A stretch of 64,000 nt of DNA from Candidatus Eiseniibacteriota bacterium (GCA_903844735.1 CAIMUX010000110.1:1-64000), one strand, 5' to 3'; counted from the first letter of the stretch, positions 46,746 through 56,455 are shown. The notes: generated by a model from the sequence alone, not told the origin. Numbers and translations are program-made.

Positions 46746-46775
46746 GCCCTTCCGGTCGGCCTTCCGGCCCCGATG

Positions 46776-47219
46776 TCAGTTGTAGGCGACCTTGATCTCC
46801 CAAGCTTCATCCAGGAGCGGCCTGACCAGTTCGGAGATGTTCTGCTCCTCCCAGAAGGGCAATTTCCCATGGGCATCCATGTATTTCTGAGGGATGGGAT
46901 GGGTGCCGATCACCACCGGCAAGCCGAAGGACGATTCGATGAACATCTTGAACCGCCGGATGCTCGGACAGGGCGGATAGCCGACCACCAGGCCGGTGGC
47001 CAGATGGATGACCTCGGCGCCATTCTTCTTCATTTCCTCGGGCACGTATTCCACATTTCCGCCCGGGCAGCCTCCGCAGGTGGAGTAGCCCACGATTTCG
47101 ACAGGCTCTTCCGGAGGGTAGATGGCGAAGGCACCGTGCCTCTCCCGCAAGGCCCGAAAGCACTTGCCGCCACCGCACCCCTGGTACCGTCCGCAGATGA
47201 TGATGCCGATTTTTGTCAT
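46776..47219 (-). CDS. CGGC domain protein
   Basis: MTKIGIIICGRYQGCGGGKC, YSTCGGCPGG and YPPCPSI show the CGGC-type cysteine arrangement; these small proteins are presumed metal-binding and are found mainly in anaerobes. 147 residues. ATG with GAGGAGAATCTCC just upstream. Lies next to the molybdenum hydroxylase operon on the same strand (11-nt gap) and may be its last gene. Confidence 0.88.
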   Translation of the reverse strand: MTKIGIIICGRYQGCGGGKCFRALRERHGAFAIYPPEEPVEIVGYSTCGGCPGGNVEYVPEEMKKNGAEVIHLATGLVVGYPPCPSIRRFKMFIESSFGLPVVIGTHPIPQKYMDAHGKLPFWEEQNISELVRPLLDEAWEIKVAYN

Positions 47220-47230
47220 GGAGATTCTCC

Positions 47231-49603
47231 TCAGCGGGATCCGTTCTTGAGAGACGGCGGTTGCGACGGCGGGGCGACACCTTTCAGCGCCGCGAGGATG
47301 CGCTCGGGCGTGAAAGGCGGCTGGAAGAGGCGAACGCCGATGGCGTCGTAGATCGCGTTGGCAATGGCCGGGAGCGGCCCGTTGATGCTGATCTCCGACA
47401 CGCTCTTAGCACCGTACGGGCCGGTCGGCTCGTAGGACGGCACGTGGATGGTGACCATCTCCGGCAGGTCGCGGGTGGAGAAGATCTTGTAGTGCCCGAA
47501 GCTGGGGTTGCGGCAGCGCCCGGCTTGGTCGAAGAGCAGCTCCTCGGTGAGCGCGTAGCTGATGCCGTTGAGCACCGCGCCTTCGGTCTGCCCCTCGGCG
47601 AGCTTGGGGTTGATAGCAGTGCCGCAGTCGACCGCGGCCACGTACTTCACCACGCGGCAGAAGCCCGTCTCGGTGTCAACCTCCACCTCGGCGAAGTGCG
47701 CCGCGAAGGGGGGCGGGGAGGCGTGGCTGATGTGCGAGGCGAAGCTCGCAATCTGGTGCTGGTCGGCGTCGTACAGGGAGCGCAGCGCCACTTGGGCGAA
47801 CGTCACGCGCCGCGCATCGGGGGCGATCACCTCGCCCGCCTCGGTGCGGAGTTGGTCAACATCGCCCGGCGGCAGGCCCAGGATCTCGGCCGCCACCTGC
47901 AGCACCTGGCCGCGCACGATCACCGCGGCCTTGCGCACTGCCTCGCCCGACAGGTACGTCGTCGAGGAGGCGTAGGCGCCCACGTCGAACGGCGTCAGGT
48001 CGGTGTCCGAGGAGTAGACGATCACGTGGTCGAGCGACACGCCGAGCGCCTCGGCCGCGATCTGCGCCAGCACCGTGTCGGAGCCAGTGCCGAGGTCGGT
48101 GGCGCCGACGAGCAGGTTGAACGAGCCATCGTCGTTCATCTTGAGCGACGCCGCGCCCATGTCGATCTCGGGGATGGAGGATCCCTGCATCAGAGCGCAC
48201 ATGCCGACGCCGAGTTTGACGAGCTTCGGGCTGTGGCGGTCCCTGCCGCGCTTCTCGCTCCAGCCGATGGCCACGGCGCCGCGGTCGAGGCACTCGTCGA
48301 GCTTGCACGAACCGATCTTCTGCACGACGCCGGCCTTCCCCTCGCCCAGGGCCCGGAACACGTCGGATCCCTGCCCCTCGCGGATGTGGATCTTCCGCCG
48401 CAGCTCCACCGGGTCGACACCCAGCCGCTCGGCGGCGATGTCCATGGCCACCTCCATGGGGAAGGCGGCCTGGGTGGCGCCGTAGCCGCGGTAGGCCCCG
48501 CCCACGGGGAGGTTCGTGTAGACCGAGTCGGCCCGGAAGCCGACGTTGGGGCACGGGTAGAGCGGCAGCGTCTTCGAGCCGCAGTTGCACGCCACCGTCA
48601 GGGCGTGGGAGCCGTACGCGCCGGTGTTGGTCAGCACGTCAAGGTCGATGGCGACCGGCTTGCCGTCGGCCTCCAAGCCGAGTCGCACACGCACCCGCGA
48701 TGGGTGGCGCGTGCGCGACGAGACAAACTCCTCGGCGCGGGTGTACTCATGCTTCACGGGGCGGCCGGTCTTCAGGGCCAGCATGGCGACGAGATCCTCG
48801 AGGACCTCCTGCTTGACGCCGAAGCCGCCGCCGATCCGCGGCTTGATGACGCGGATGCGGCGCACCGGGATGTCGCACGACTGTGCCACGATGCGGCGCA
48901 CGTGGAACGGCACCTGCGTCGAGGTGCGGATGATGAGGCGGTTGTCGGCATCGAGCCAGCAGATGGTGACGTGCGGCTCGATGGGCGTATGCTGGCCGTA
49001 ATGGGTGTGGCAGGTGACGTCCACCTGGACGGGCGCCGCGGCGAAGGCCTTCTCCGGGTCGCCGATCTGCATGTCGACGTGACCGGCGAGGTTGCGCTGC
49101 GGCTCGTACGGCACCGGGATGACGGCCCGGGCGTCGGGCTCGTCGTGGATGACGGGTGCGCCCGGGTCCATGGCGCGCTCCATGTCAAGCACCGGCGGGA
49201 GCACCTCGTACTCGACGTCGATGAGCCCGAGCGCCTCCTCGGCGATGGCGCGCGTCTCGGCGGCGACGGCGGCCACGCGGTCCCCCACGTAGCGCACCTT
49301 GCTGTCGAGCATGAGGGTGTCGTACGGCGACGGCTCGGGGTACCCCTGGCCGGCGGTGGTGTGCAGGATGCGCGGCACGTCGTGGTGGGTGAGCACGCAG
49401 ACGACTCCGGGGAGCGCCCGGGCCCGCGATGCGTCGATGCGGGTGATGCGCGCGTGGGCGTGGGGGCTCCACAGGAACTTAGCGTGGAGCATCCCGGAAA
49501 TGGCGACATCGTCGACGTAGGCCGCCGCGCCGGCGGCCATGCCGAGGGCGTCGACCTTGCGCGGGCTGGTGCCTACGGTCCTGAAGGGGCGCGGGTCGCT
49601 CAT
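47231..49603 (-). CDS. xanthine dehydrogenase-family molybdopterin-binding subunit
   Basis: Large catalytic subunit of a molybdenum hydroxylase. Domain order: aldehyde oxidase/XDH a/b hammerhead (about 15-120), then the molybdopterin domains. Recognised segments: KPRIGGGFGVKQE, GGAYRGYGATQAAFPMEVAM (MCD contact) and the C-terminal SEISINGPLPAIANAI. The usual active-site loop GVGE reads SVSE, with the base Glu retained. 790 residues, normal. Overlaps the 2Fe-2S subunit gene by 4 nt. Substrate not deducible. DNA here is strikingly richer in G and C than its neighbours. Confidence 0.92.
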   Translation of the reverse strand: MSDPRPFRTVGTSPRKVDALGMAAGAAAYVDDVAISGMLHAKFLWSPHAHARITRIDASRARALPGVVCVLTHHDVPRILHTTAGQGYPEPSPYDTLMLDSKVRYVGDRVAAVAAETRAIAEEALGLIDVEYEVLPPVLDMERAMDPGAPVIHDEPDARAVIPVPYEPQRNLAGHVDMQIGDPEKAFAAAPVQVDVTCHTHYGQHTPIEPHVTICWLDADNRLIIRTSTQVPFHVRRIVAQSCDIPVRRIRVIKPRIGGGFGVKQEVLEDLVAMLALKTGRPVKHEYTRAEEFVSSRTRHPSRVRVRLGLEADGKPVAIDLDVLTNTGAYGSHALTVACNCGSKTLPLYPCPNVGFRADSVYTNLPVGGAYRGYGATQAAFPMEVAMDIAAERLGVDPVELRRKIHIREGQGSDVFRALGEGKAGVVQKIGSCKLDECLDRGAVAIGWSEKRGRDRHSPKLVKLGVGMCALMQGSSIPEIDMGAASLKMNDDGSFNLLVGATDLGTGSDTVLAQIAAEALGVSLDHVIVYSSDTDLTPFDVGAYASSTTYLSGEAVRKAAVIVRGQVLQVAAEILGLPPGDVDQLRTEAGEVIAPDARRVTFAQVALRSLYDADQHQIASFASHISHASPPPFAAHFAEVEVDTETGFCRVVKYVAAVDCGTAINPKLAEGQTEGAVLNGISYALTEELLFDQAGRCRNPSFGHYKIFSTRDLPEMVTIHVPSYEPTGPYGAKSVSEISINGPLPAIANAIYDAIGVRLFQPPFTPERILAALKGVAPPSQPPSLKNGSR

Positions 49604-50088
49604 CGGGCCCCTCCGCCGGCCGCAGCGCGGGTGCGCAGGCGCGCCGCCGCGTCGAGGACCGCCTCGATCTGCTTCACGTACCCGGTGCAGCGGCAGAGGT
49701 GGCCGTCGAGCGCGTCCTTCACGTCAGCGGCCGTGGGGTCCGGGTTCTCGTCGAGGAGCGCCTTGGCCGAGAGGATCATTCCCGGCGTGCAGAAGCCGCA
49801 CTGCACCGCGCCGGCATCCACCATGGCCTCCATGAGCGGGTGCGGGCGGTCGGGTGTACCGAGGCCCTCGACAGTGGTGAGCACGCGCCCCTCGACCTGG
49901 CCGGCGAAGACGACGCAGGAGGCGAGGGGGACCCCGTCGACCAGCACCGTGCAGGCGCCGCAGTCGCCGGTCTCGCAGCCGCGCTTGACACTCGTGTAGC
50001 CGGCGTCGCGGAGCGCGTCGATGAGGAGGGCGCGCGGCGCCACCTCGAGGGTGCGCCGTACGCCGTTGATCGTGGCGGTGAGCTTCAC
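49600..50088 (-). CDS. xanthine dehydrogenase-family 2Fe-2S subunit
   Basis: Small electron-transfer subunit with two [2Fe-2S] clusters. N-terminal plant-type motif KRGCETGDCGACTVLVDGVP and later Cys ASC; C-terminal helical domain with QCGFCTPGMI and GHLCRCTGY. GTG start supported by GGGAGGACC 5 nt upstream and overlapping the FAD-subunit stop (GTGA). 162 residues, normal. Confidence 0.93.
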   Translation of the reverse strand: MKLTATINGVRRTLEVAPRALLIDALRDAGYTSVKRGCETGDCGACTVLVDGVPLASCVVFAGQVEGRVLTTVEGLGTPDRPHPLMEAMVDAGAVQCGFCTPGMILSAKALLDENPDPTAADVKDALDGHLCRCTGYVKQIEAVLDAAARLRTRAAAGGGAR

Positions 50089-50948
50089 GCGGTCCTCCCG
50101 GCGGCGCGCTGCGCCGCTACTTGCAGCACGCGGCGCACCAGCACACCGCACAACTCGCGCCGGTACTCGCGCGAAGCCCGGAAGTCGTTGGCCACCTGCA
50201 CCTCGGCCATCGCCGCGGCGGCCGCCGCGGCGAAGACCGCCTCCACCGGCTGCTCGCCGACGAGCGTGCTCTCGGCAGCACACAGCCGGCCGGGGAAGAG
50301 ACGCAGACCGCCCACCACTACGCGAGCGGCCTTGATGGCGTCACCGCCTAGCTCCAGGGCTACGGCCACGTCGCACAGGGTGTAGTCGACGGCAGTGCGG
50401 CCGAACGTGAGGAACGCGGAGCCACCGTGGCGCGGCGCCGGCGGAACGACGATCTCGACCATCAGCTCGCCGGGTTTGAGCTGCCGCCTCGGGTGGCGCG
50501 CCACCAGATCCTCCACGCTCATCTCGCGCGCCCCGGCCGCGCTGCGCAGCCGGGCCACGGCGCCGAGCGCGAGCAGCACGGGCGGCAGGTCGGACCAGGG
50601 GTAGAGGCCGACGACGTTGCCCCCCACCGTGATCTGGTTCTGCAGGAGACGCGAGCCACACGCGGCTGCGGCCTCCGCGAGCCCGGCGAGGCCTGCGTCG
50701 GCAACGGCGCGCGCGCGCCCGACCGCGCGGGCCGTGGCCATGGCGCCGAGGTGCAGGCCGTCGGCCGCGAGCGTGATCGACCGCAGGCCGACGCGCGACA
50801 GGTCAACGAGCACGCGCGTCCTTGGGTCGGCCGCGAACACCAGACTGGTGCCGCCGGCCAGGGGGCGTGCCTCACCCGGGCTGGCGGCGAGCAGCGCAAG
50901 GGCCGCCTCAACCGATTCGGGGTACTGGAACTCCGCGAGGTTCTTCAT
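50085..50948 (-). CDS. xanthine dehydrogenase-family FAD-binding subunit
   Basis: FAD subunit that passes electrons on to an acceptor. FAD motifs: RPLAGGTSLVF near residue 30 and LQNQITVGGNVVG near residue 105; C-terminal CO dehydrogenase flavoprotein domain at about 175-285. First gene of a 3-gene operon (FAD, 2Fe-2S, molybdopterin subunit). 287 residues. Confidence 0.92.
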   Translation of the reverse strand: MKNLAEFQYPESVEAALALLAASPGEARPLAGGTSLVFAADPRTRVLVDLSRVGLRSITLAADGLHLGAMATARAVGRARAVADAGLAGLAEAAAACGSRLLQNQITVGGNVVGLYPWSDLPPVLLALGAVARLRSAAGAREMSVEDLVARHPRRQLKPGELMVEIVVPPAPRHGGSAFLTFGRTAVDYTLCDVAVALELGGDAIKAARVVVGGLRLFPGRLCAAESTLVGEQPVEAVFAAAAAAAMAEVQVANDFRASREYRRELCGVLVRRVLQVAAQRAAGRTA

Positions 50949-51322
50949 TCAGCCTCTGCCTACGGACAGCAGGATCTCGACCTTGGCGCCGTCCGCCACC
51001 GTTCGACCCAATGTGGGCGACCGCAAATGAGCATAACCGAGTTTGGGGTGCGACTCCAAGTAGCAGGCTCCTTCAACCGTTCTGCGCTTGCGAACACCAC
51101 CGTTCCAGATTCATCAGCCGGCAAACGCCCGCCCACCGAGTGGTCCGGCCGCAAGTCCTGTGATCAAGAGAGTGATCAGGTCATCTGCCATGAGCGTCCG
51201 CATAGGCTCTAGGGCATTTGTCGACCCGACGATCAAGGATCGCATCCACTCCATGGGTACGCACGTTCGCCTGGAGGACCGGCGCCGCGTTCACGAGGAG
51301 TGACGGACGAGAGCGTCAGATC
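50949..51322. other. non-coding gap upstream of the molybdenum hydroxylase operon
   Basis: About 370 bases hold no open frame with recognisable similarity and no obvious hairpin; it probably contains the operon promoter. Confidence 0.4.
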
Positions 51323-51646
51323 TCAGACAGAGGATGGCGGAGGCGCGCGGGGAGTCCCTGCCACCAGGGCGATCAAAGGGGGCGCGAGTGGAGAGGGGAG
51401 GAGGACCGGAGATAGATAGAAGGCGGTCCGGACCAGGACAACTCCTGAGGCCGCAAGGAAGGCAACGTGATGGAAAGCAGCACAGGGGACGCATTGGTGC
51501 GAACCATCATCGCCCCCGGCCGCATGGTGGTGGCACAGATGCACCGGACCGCTGAAGAAGATCACCAGCAGAACGAAGACCCCGATCGTTCTTCGGAAAG
51601 CTGCGTGCGTGCTTCCTGATGCACTCCGACTGCTCATAGACCGCAT
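51323..51646 (-). CDS. small membrane protein, DUF2946-like
   Basis: A hydrophobic N terminus (FVLLVIFFSGPVHLC) leads to a His/Cys segment CHHHAAGGDDGSHQCVPC and two further hydrophobic stretches. The pattern resembles DUF2946 proteins that accompany metal-uptake genes, and a ZIP transporter gene lies directly upstream on the same strand. No clear ribosome site; start uncertain. Confidence 0.45.
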   Translation of the reverse strand: MRSMSSRSASGSTHAAFRRTIGVFVLLVIFFSGPVHLCHHHAAGGDDGSHQCVPCAAFHHVAFLAASGVVLVRTAFYLSPVLLPSPLAPPLIALVAGTPRAPPPSSV

Positions 51647-51721
51647 TCTTGTAGACGCAGGCGCACTTGGCAAGCGGATTCCTCGCACGCTTGCTTGTCC
51701 GTCTGGAAGGCCCGGCCTCTT

Positions 51722-52474
51722 TCAGAATCCGATCAACGTCGAGAACCCATATGCTGCTGCAATCCCGGCAATGAACGTCCCAAGCGCCACGTACTTGCTC
51801 CCGGCCTGCATCGCATCGGGCAGAAGCTCGGAAAGAACGACATACCCCATGGCACCGGCTGAAAAGCCCAGGGCAAGCGGCGTCGCTGTCGACATCCCGC
51901 GTAGGAACAGGAATCCGCCCATTGCAGCGACAAACTCCACAACACCAGAGAAGACCCCCCACATGAAGGACCGTCGGTTCCCCACGCCATAGCACGCCAC
52001 CGGCGCCGCCACCATCAGCCCTTCGGGAATGTCCTGCAGAGCAACAGATGCGGTGACCAGCCAGCCGAGGGACGGTGAACTCGCAAACGCCGCCGCAATG
52101 GCAAGCCCTTCAGGGATATTGTGAATGGTGATGGTCCCGACGAGGAGCGCCACCTTTCTCTTGGAACTGCGCATCTCAGTTCCAAGCAGCAGCATGTGAG
52201 CATGTGGGAGCAGTCTATCCAAAAGAAAGAAGACGGTCATTCCTACCAGCAGACTGGACAAGGCCACGCGGTGCCCGGCCAGAGCATGTGACTGGGTGAC
52301 CATCTCCAAGGCGGAGAAGGTCATCATTCCCGCACAGAACGCAATTGTGGCCGCGTAGAATCGGCCGCCGATCCGTTTGAGGCCCAAGACGGCGGCGGCC
52401 CCGAGCGCCGTGGCCACCAGTACCGTGCATGCCCCGAGGAGAGTCCCTATGAACTGCGTTGCGTTACCCTGCAT
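51722..52474 (-). CDS. ZIP family divalent metal transporter (copy 2)
   Basis: Eight predicted membrane helices with both ZIP metal motifs: TIHNIPEGLAIAAAF and ALQDIPEGLMVA. Closer to the ZIP5/GufA-type than to copy 1 (HNIPEG instead of HNFVDG), so it is not a recent duplicate. A short His-rich loop LLPHAHMLLL precedes helix 4. 250 residues, ATG start. Confidence 0.92.
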   Translation of the reverse strand: MQGNATQFIGTLLGACTVLVATALGAAAVLGLKRIGGRFYAATIAFCAGMMTFSALEMVTQSHALAGHRVALSSLLVGMTVFFLLDRLLPHAHMLLLGTEMRSSKRKVALLVGTITIHNIPEGLAIAAAFASSPSLGWLVTASVALQDIPEGLMVAAPVACYGVGNRRSFMWGVFSGVVEFVAAMGGFLFLRGMSTATPLALGFSAGAMGYVVLSELLPDAMQAGSKYVALGTFIAGIAAAYGFSTLIGF

Positions 52475-52480
52475 GCGAAG

Positions 52481-53140
52481 CTACCCGCTCTCGTGTAGAA
52501 TCCATCGTGTAGAATCCATGGACCTCGCCCCAGCCGGTGAGTGACCCTTTGCTTCCATACTCCATCGAAGTTGTCCTGTCCATGTCCTACTGTCAACTGT
52601 GAAGGGTATCAACACGGGGATCACCACCTTGGCAGGGGCAGCGGGGAGTTCGTCCGGCAACGGATTGCCATCCACCTGCGTAAACCGGATCATGAGGTCG
52701 TGCAGGAAGGCGTCGTACTCGCTTCGTTCGCCGAGTCCGAAGCGGCGTTTCACCTTGGCGACGGCCTCCTCGGGATTCGCGCTGCCCCACGGCTCCCACA
52801 GGCCGGTTTCCTCCATGACCACGTTCGGCAGAATGCCCAGTTACAGCAGGGCGTTGAAGCCGACCCAACAGTGCGGACTGTCGTAGGGCCGTCCCCAGAC
52901 TCGCTGCGAGACCTCCGCCATGATGCCATCCATGACCGGCGCGCGCATTAGCAGGAAGCAGTGCCGCCGGGTGACGCGATCAAGGCTCTGCACGAACGCG
53001 CGGAAGTCGGCGAAGCCATACATCGCCTGGGAGCACAGCGAGACGTCATGCGGCTCGACCCGCACGTCGGGCCACGCCGCCGGCACTACCTCCACGTTCG
53101 TGACGCGCGCGGCGACTAGGGTCTCACTCGTGTACTCCAC
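52481..53140 (-). pseudogene. SAM-dependent methyltransferase remnant with in-frame TAA
   Basis: Two open pieces in the same frame, separated by one TAA near 52841, carry PHDVSLCSQAMYGFADFRAF, HCFLLMRAPVMDGIM and then TGLWEPWGSANPEEAVAKVK, matching the C-terminal half of a class I methyltransferase. The N-terminal SAM-binding motif is absent; the sequence stops right at the mobile-element remnant on its right. Both truncation and stop codon make it a pseudogene. Confidence 0.7.
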
Positions 53141-53191
53141 GACAAGCTGGCCTGGTCCCTAATGGGACCGCGGTAGCGGGGACACGAGGCC

Positions 53192-53374
53192 ATGGACGCG
53201 AAGACTAAGACCATCGAAGACATCGCCCGCCGCCTTCTGGGGATCGAGACCTTGGAGACCCGGAGTAGTGACGCTTTCGACTTCTACGACCTGGCCATCT
53301 GGAGCATCCGGAAGGCTCTTGAGGCCGCCCACGACGCCGGGGGACCGGCGCGCCCAGAACGAACCGCCCGGTAG
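53192..53374 (+). CDS. DUF6900-like small protein of mobile elements
   Basis: 60 residues: TKTIEDIARRLLGIETLETR then FDFYDLAIWSIRKALEAAHD. This matches my recollection of DUF6900, a short protein seen on plasmids and integrative elements. Function unknown. Good ATG start with GGGGACACGAGG upstream. Confidence 0.6.
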   Translation: MDAKTKTIEDIARRLLGIETLETRSSDAFDFYDLAIWSIRKALEAAHDAGGPARPERTAR

Positions 53375-53419
53375 ACCCACCAACCGCGGGGCACTACCCT
53401 GCAGAAAGGATCCTGAACC

Positions 53420-54091
53420 ATGTCGAAGAAGATCACGAAGAGAGTCCACGGAGAGGCGATTGCGGCACGGAGAGCCGAGCGCGAGGCCAAGGCCACCGGC
53501 CGCGAGCACACCATCGCCAGGGCCGCACGAGACGGGATGCCGCGGCGCAAGCAGGCGGCGGTCGCTGACCCGCCGGCCCCGGACAGCGCTGCGGCGACGC
53601 AGGAGGCCGCGAGGGAACTCTGCGTGTTCGCCTTCCGCCTGACCGAAGAGGAGCGCGACGCCATCCACCAGGCGGCCGCAAGGAACGGGAGCACGCTGGC
53701 CAAGCAGACGAGCGCGGCGACCAGGGCCGCAACTGCAAGCGGCTCCATTCTGCCTCCTCCTATTTGGAGCGGTGGGCAGAACAGAGAGACTCCCACCGCA
53801 GGTCTCGGTAGGAGTCATCAGCCCACTTGCGGGCGGTTCAAGGCGAACTCCATCGCCGTCTGGCTCGATCGACATTCTCCCACGGTCGACTTGTTCCCGT
53901 CCACAGAAGGACGAGAGCCCAGGGCGCGCCAAGTTGGGACAGGGCAGACAGGGCCAACGTGGGTGCCGGGGGCGGGCGCAGCGTGGGTCACCTCTGTCGG
54001 GCCCCACAACGGACCCCCGCTACGTTCTAGGATCGCCGTCTTGCCAGCACAACTCCACCGGGAAACAATCCGGTGCGCGAAGGGCTGCTGA
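53420..54091 (+). pseudogene. broken small mobile-element protein
   Basis: The first ~110 codons look real: a basic N terminus then FAFRLTEEERDAIHQAAARN, resembling the DNA-binding part of small accessory proteins that follow DUF6900 genes. After SGSILPPP the frame continues as unrelated sequence through the proposed att site, so the natural C terminus is lost. On the other strand a short membrane peptide beginning MEPLAVAALVAALV with a good ribosome site overlaps it; I cannot decide between them. Confidence 0.4.
54013..54023. repeat. putative attR: second copy of the tRNA-fMet 11-mer
   Basis: ACCCCCGCTAC repeats the tRNA 3' end. It lies between the mobile-element remnants and the convergent PEGA gene, exactly where accessory content stops. 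Confidence 0.5.
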
Positions 54092-54100
54092 GGGGGCAGA

Positions 54101-56455
54101 TCAGGGGACAGCGATTTCGTCGGCAGGAGGTTCCGGTTCCACGTTCGGCGGAGTCAAGGGCGGCACAGACTCGACCGCTGGAGCCGACCCGACCGCGGGG
54201 GCCGACTCGACCGCAGGAGCCGTCCGATTGACCGAGCGTTGTGAAGCTGCCGGTACGCCGCCAGCCCACTGGGCCTCCGGGTACAGCCGGAAGACATCCG
54301 ACCACACCGTCTGGCCTTCGGGTCCACCCATCGTGAAGTAGTAGCGCAGCTCTCGCCCCAACGGGATCGACTCAGGGTTCACCACCCCAACGAAGACCCC
54401 CTCACCGCCCTCCACGGGCGACATCGGGATCTCACGCAGGCCCGGCGCCAAATCCGGCGAATGGAGCGTGGGCGCTGCCCACGCCTCAGCCGTTCCGGAG
54501 ACAGCCACGGTCAACAACATCGGCCCCCGCACGCGGACACGGCCGGGAGCCACGTGACGCAACACCGGGAGCTCGCCCTCGCCGAGCCGGGCCAGCACGG
54601 ACCGCACCCCACCGGCCTTCACTTCAAACACCTCGGCATACGTACCTGAGCCCACCGGACCGACGCGAACACTATGCAGTCCCGGCGCCAGCGGCACATC
54701 CAGCGGAGTCGAGCCGACCACCCGTCCGTCCACTCGAACGGTGTCGCCCTCGGACTCGACAAGCCCTTCACGTCCAGTCCGTCGGAGCGCTTCAACGCGG
54801 ACCGCTCCCTGCCCTCCCCGGTAGTCGTTGGGCACTGACAGCCGCGTGGCCTTCCCGGGCTTGACGAGGACCACCCGATCCCACATCGGCATCCGGTCGT
54901 CCTCGTAGAAGATCCTGTTCCATCCGCAGGGAAGTGAGTCGAAGATCGCGGGCACAGGTACCTTCGGGCGGCCATGGATCCACGCGCGTCCCCCGGCAGC
55001 GGCATCGGACGCCAGAACGGAGACCGACCCGAACAGTAGCGGCGCCACTCGCACAGACTCGCCGGCCCGAACGGTAAACTCTTCCTCCCACATTCCGCAG
55101 GGACCGAGATCGAGGGTCACCCGGCGGCGACCCGCCGGAATCGAGTCGATGCGCGCGGGGGTCCCTCCGGCAACCGGCCGGCCATCGACGAGGACAGCCC
55201 GTGCCACCGGCTCAGGCGCCACGATCAGGACACCCGTGCCTCCCGCCACCTTTCCCCCACGCCAGGCCTGTTCCATCCAATCGGGCGCGCGCCCACCTCG
55301 GCCCGTGGAGCGGGGTAGCGCCACCAGCCCCACCAGCGCCAGCACGCAGACCGCCAGCGACGCGACCCACACAGTCCTACCGAGTCGGGGCCGCGGATAC
55401 TCATCCTCGCCGGCGCGAAGACCGACCCCGGAAAGGGCCGGATCTACCTCGATCGTCTCTGCCACATGGATCGGCCCCGCGCCACCGGGGCCACCCAGGC
55501 CGTGCTGGTCCAGGGTGGCGAACAACTCATCCAGTCCCGGAAAATCCGGCTCGTCCGGCTCACCCTCGGCACGCACGGACGGCGAGGCGGCACCCGGCAC
55601 GAGCGCGTTCGCCTGCGACGCAGCAACGTCCGGCCTCGACACGCCCGCGGACGGCGCGTTTACCCTCGCCACGGAGAGAGTGGCCCCACCGACGTTCGCG
55701 TCCTCGACCACTTCCGGATTCCACGCATCCAGAAGATCATCCAGCGGATTGGGCCGCGGCCCACCCGGCCCGGCGGCCACCGGCACGAAACGCAACGCTA
55801 CCGCGCAAGCCCCCTGCGCCTGCAGCCCGAGCAGGTTTACAAGGCCGTCGCACGCGCGCTTCAAATCCGGGGTGCTCCGAAAGAGGTTCTCCACTGCGCG
55901 GAGGTCCGGCAGCAGATCCGACTCGCACGCAAAGACGACCACCGTGTCACCAGGGCGCACCGCCAGAGAGGTCACTTCAAGCCCGAGGCGCTCGCTTCGC
56001 CCTAGGACGGCGCCGGACGCCTTCGCTTCGTCCGGTGGCCCCCCGACAGGGTGAGCCTGCCCGTTCCGCAGAAGGCAAATCCAAGCCGGGGCGCCCTTCA
56101 CGAAATAGACCCGGTCTTCCTCAGCAAGGGCGCAGCTCACCTCCACGGCACGCGCCTCCCGCATGAGGGAACGGTTTTCCCGCCAGAGTCTGGCGTGCGC
56201 TTCGCGCAATTTTCCCAAGAGACCGTGCAGCGCCGGCGGAGCACCGGCGGGATCGCCCTCGCCATCGTCTGCCAGCTCCAGTTCCCGCAAACGCGGTTCG
56301 ACCATTTTCGAGAAGGTGTCCTCGGGCGTGCTCACGGCCACCACTGTGAGCACCCGGGCCGGATCGGCCCAGGCTCGGTAACGCCCGCCCTCCAGCTCGG
56401 ACGTGGCCAGCTCGATGCGCACCGCCCCGGCGGGTGCGCCATTCTCCTGGGTCAT
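54101..56455 (-). CDS. pseudo-PP2C/PEGA membrane protein
   Basis: Residues 1-230 resemble a PP2C/SpoIIE phosphatase: YFVKGAPAWICLLRNGQAHP and VRPGDTVVVFACESDLLPDL occupy the places of GDSRAY and CSDGL, but the metal-binding aspartates are missing, so it is probably catalytically dead. A linker, a membrane helix (about 362-382) and two or three PEGA-like beta modules (VLVDGRPVAGGTPARIDSIP; VDGRVVGSTPLDVPL) follow, then a carbohydrate-binding-like beta domain and an 8-residue repeat (SAPAVES). 784 residues. Its ATG overlaps the upstream TPR gene stop; acts with it at the envelope. Role unknown. Confidence 0.75.
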   Translation of the reverse strand: MTQENGAPAGAVRIELATSELEGGRYRAWADPARVLTVVAVSTPEDTFSKMVEPRLRELELADDGEGDPAGAPPALHGLLGKLREAHARLWRENRSLMREARAVEVSCALAEEDRVYFVKGAPAWICLLRNGQAHPVGGPPDEAKASGAVLGRSERLGLEVTSLAVRPGDTVVVFACESDLLPDLRAVENLFRSTPDLKRACDGLVNLLGLQAQGACAVALRFVPVAAGPGGPRPNPLDDLLDAWNPEVVEDANVGGATLSVARVNAPSAGVSRPDVAASQANALVPGAASPSVRAEGEPDEPDFPGLDELFATLDQHGLGGPGGAGPIHVAETIEVDPALSGVGLRAGEDEYPRPRLGRTVWVASLAVCVLALVGLVALPRSTGRGGRAPDWMEQAWRGGKVAGGTGVLIVAPEPVARAVLVDGRPVAGGTPARIDSIPAGRRRVTLDLGPCGMWEEEFTVRAGESVRVAPLLFGSVSVLASDAAAGGRAWIHGRPKVPVPAIFDSLPCGWNRIFYEDDRMPMWDRVVLVKPGKATRLSVPNDYRGGQGAVRVEALRRTGREGLVESEGDTVRVDGRVVGSTPLDVPLAPGLHSVRVGPVGSGTYAEVFEVKAGGVRSVLARLGEGELPVLRHVAPGRVRVRGPMLLTVAVSGTAEAWAAPTLHSPDLAPGLREIPMSPVEGGEGVFVGVVNPESIPLGRELRYYFTMGGPEGQTVWSDVFRLYPEAQWAGGVPAASQRSVNRTAPAVESAPAVGSAPAVESVPPLTPPNVEPEPPADEIAVP

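Noticed and set aside
47213-49999. Long plus-strand frame of about 930 codons antisense to the hydroxylase
   Set aside because: High-GC shadow of the real minus-strand genes; His/Arg/Asp-rich and without domains.
53284-53796. Minus-strand membrane peptide starting MEPLAVAALVAALV
   Set aside because: Has a good ribosome site but lies opposite the mobile-element frame; no independent support, so not listed as a gene.
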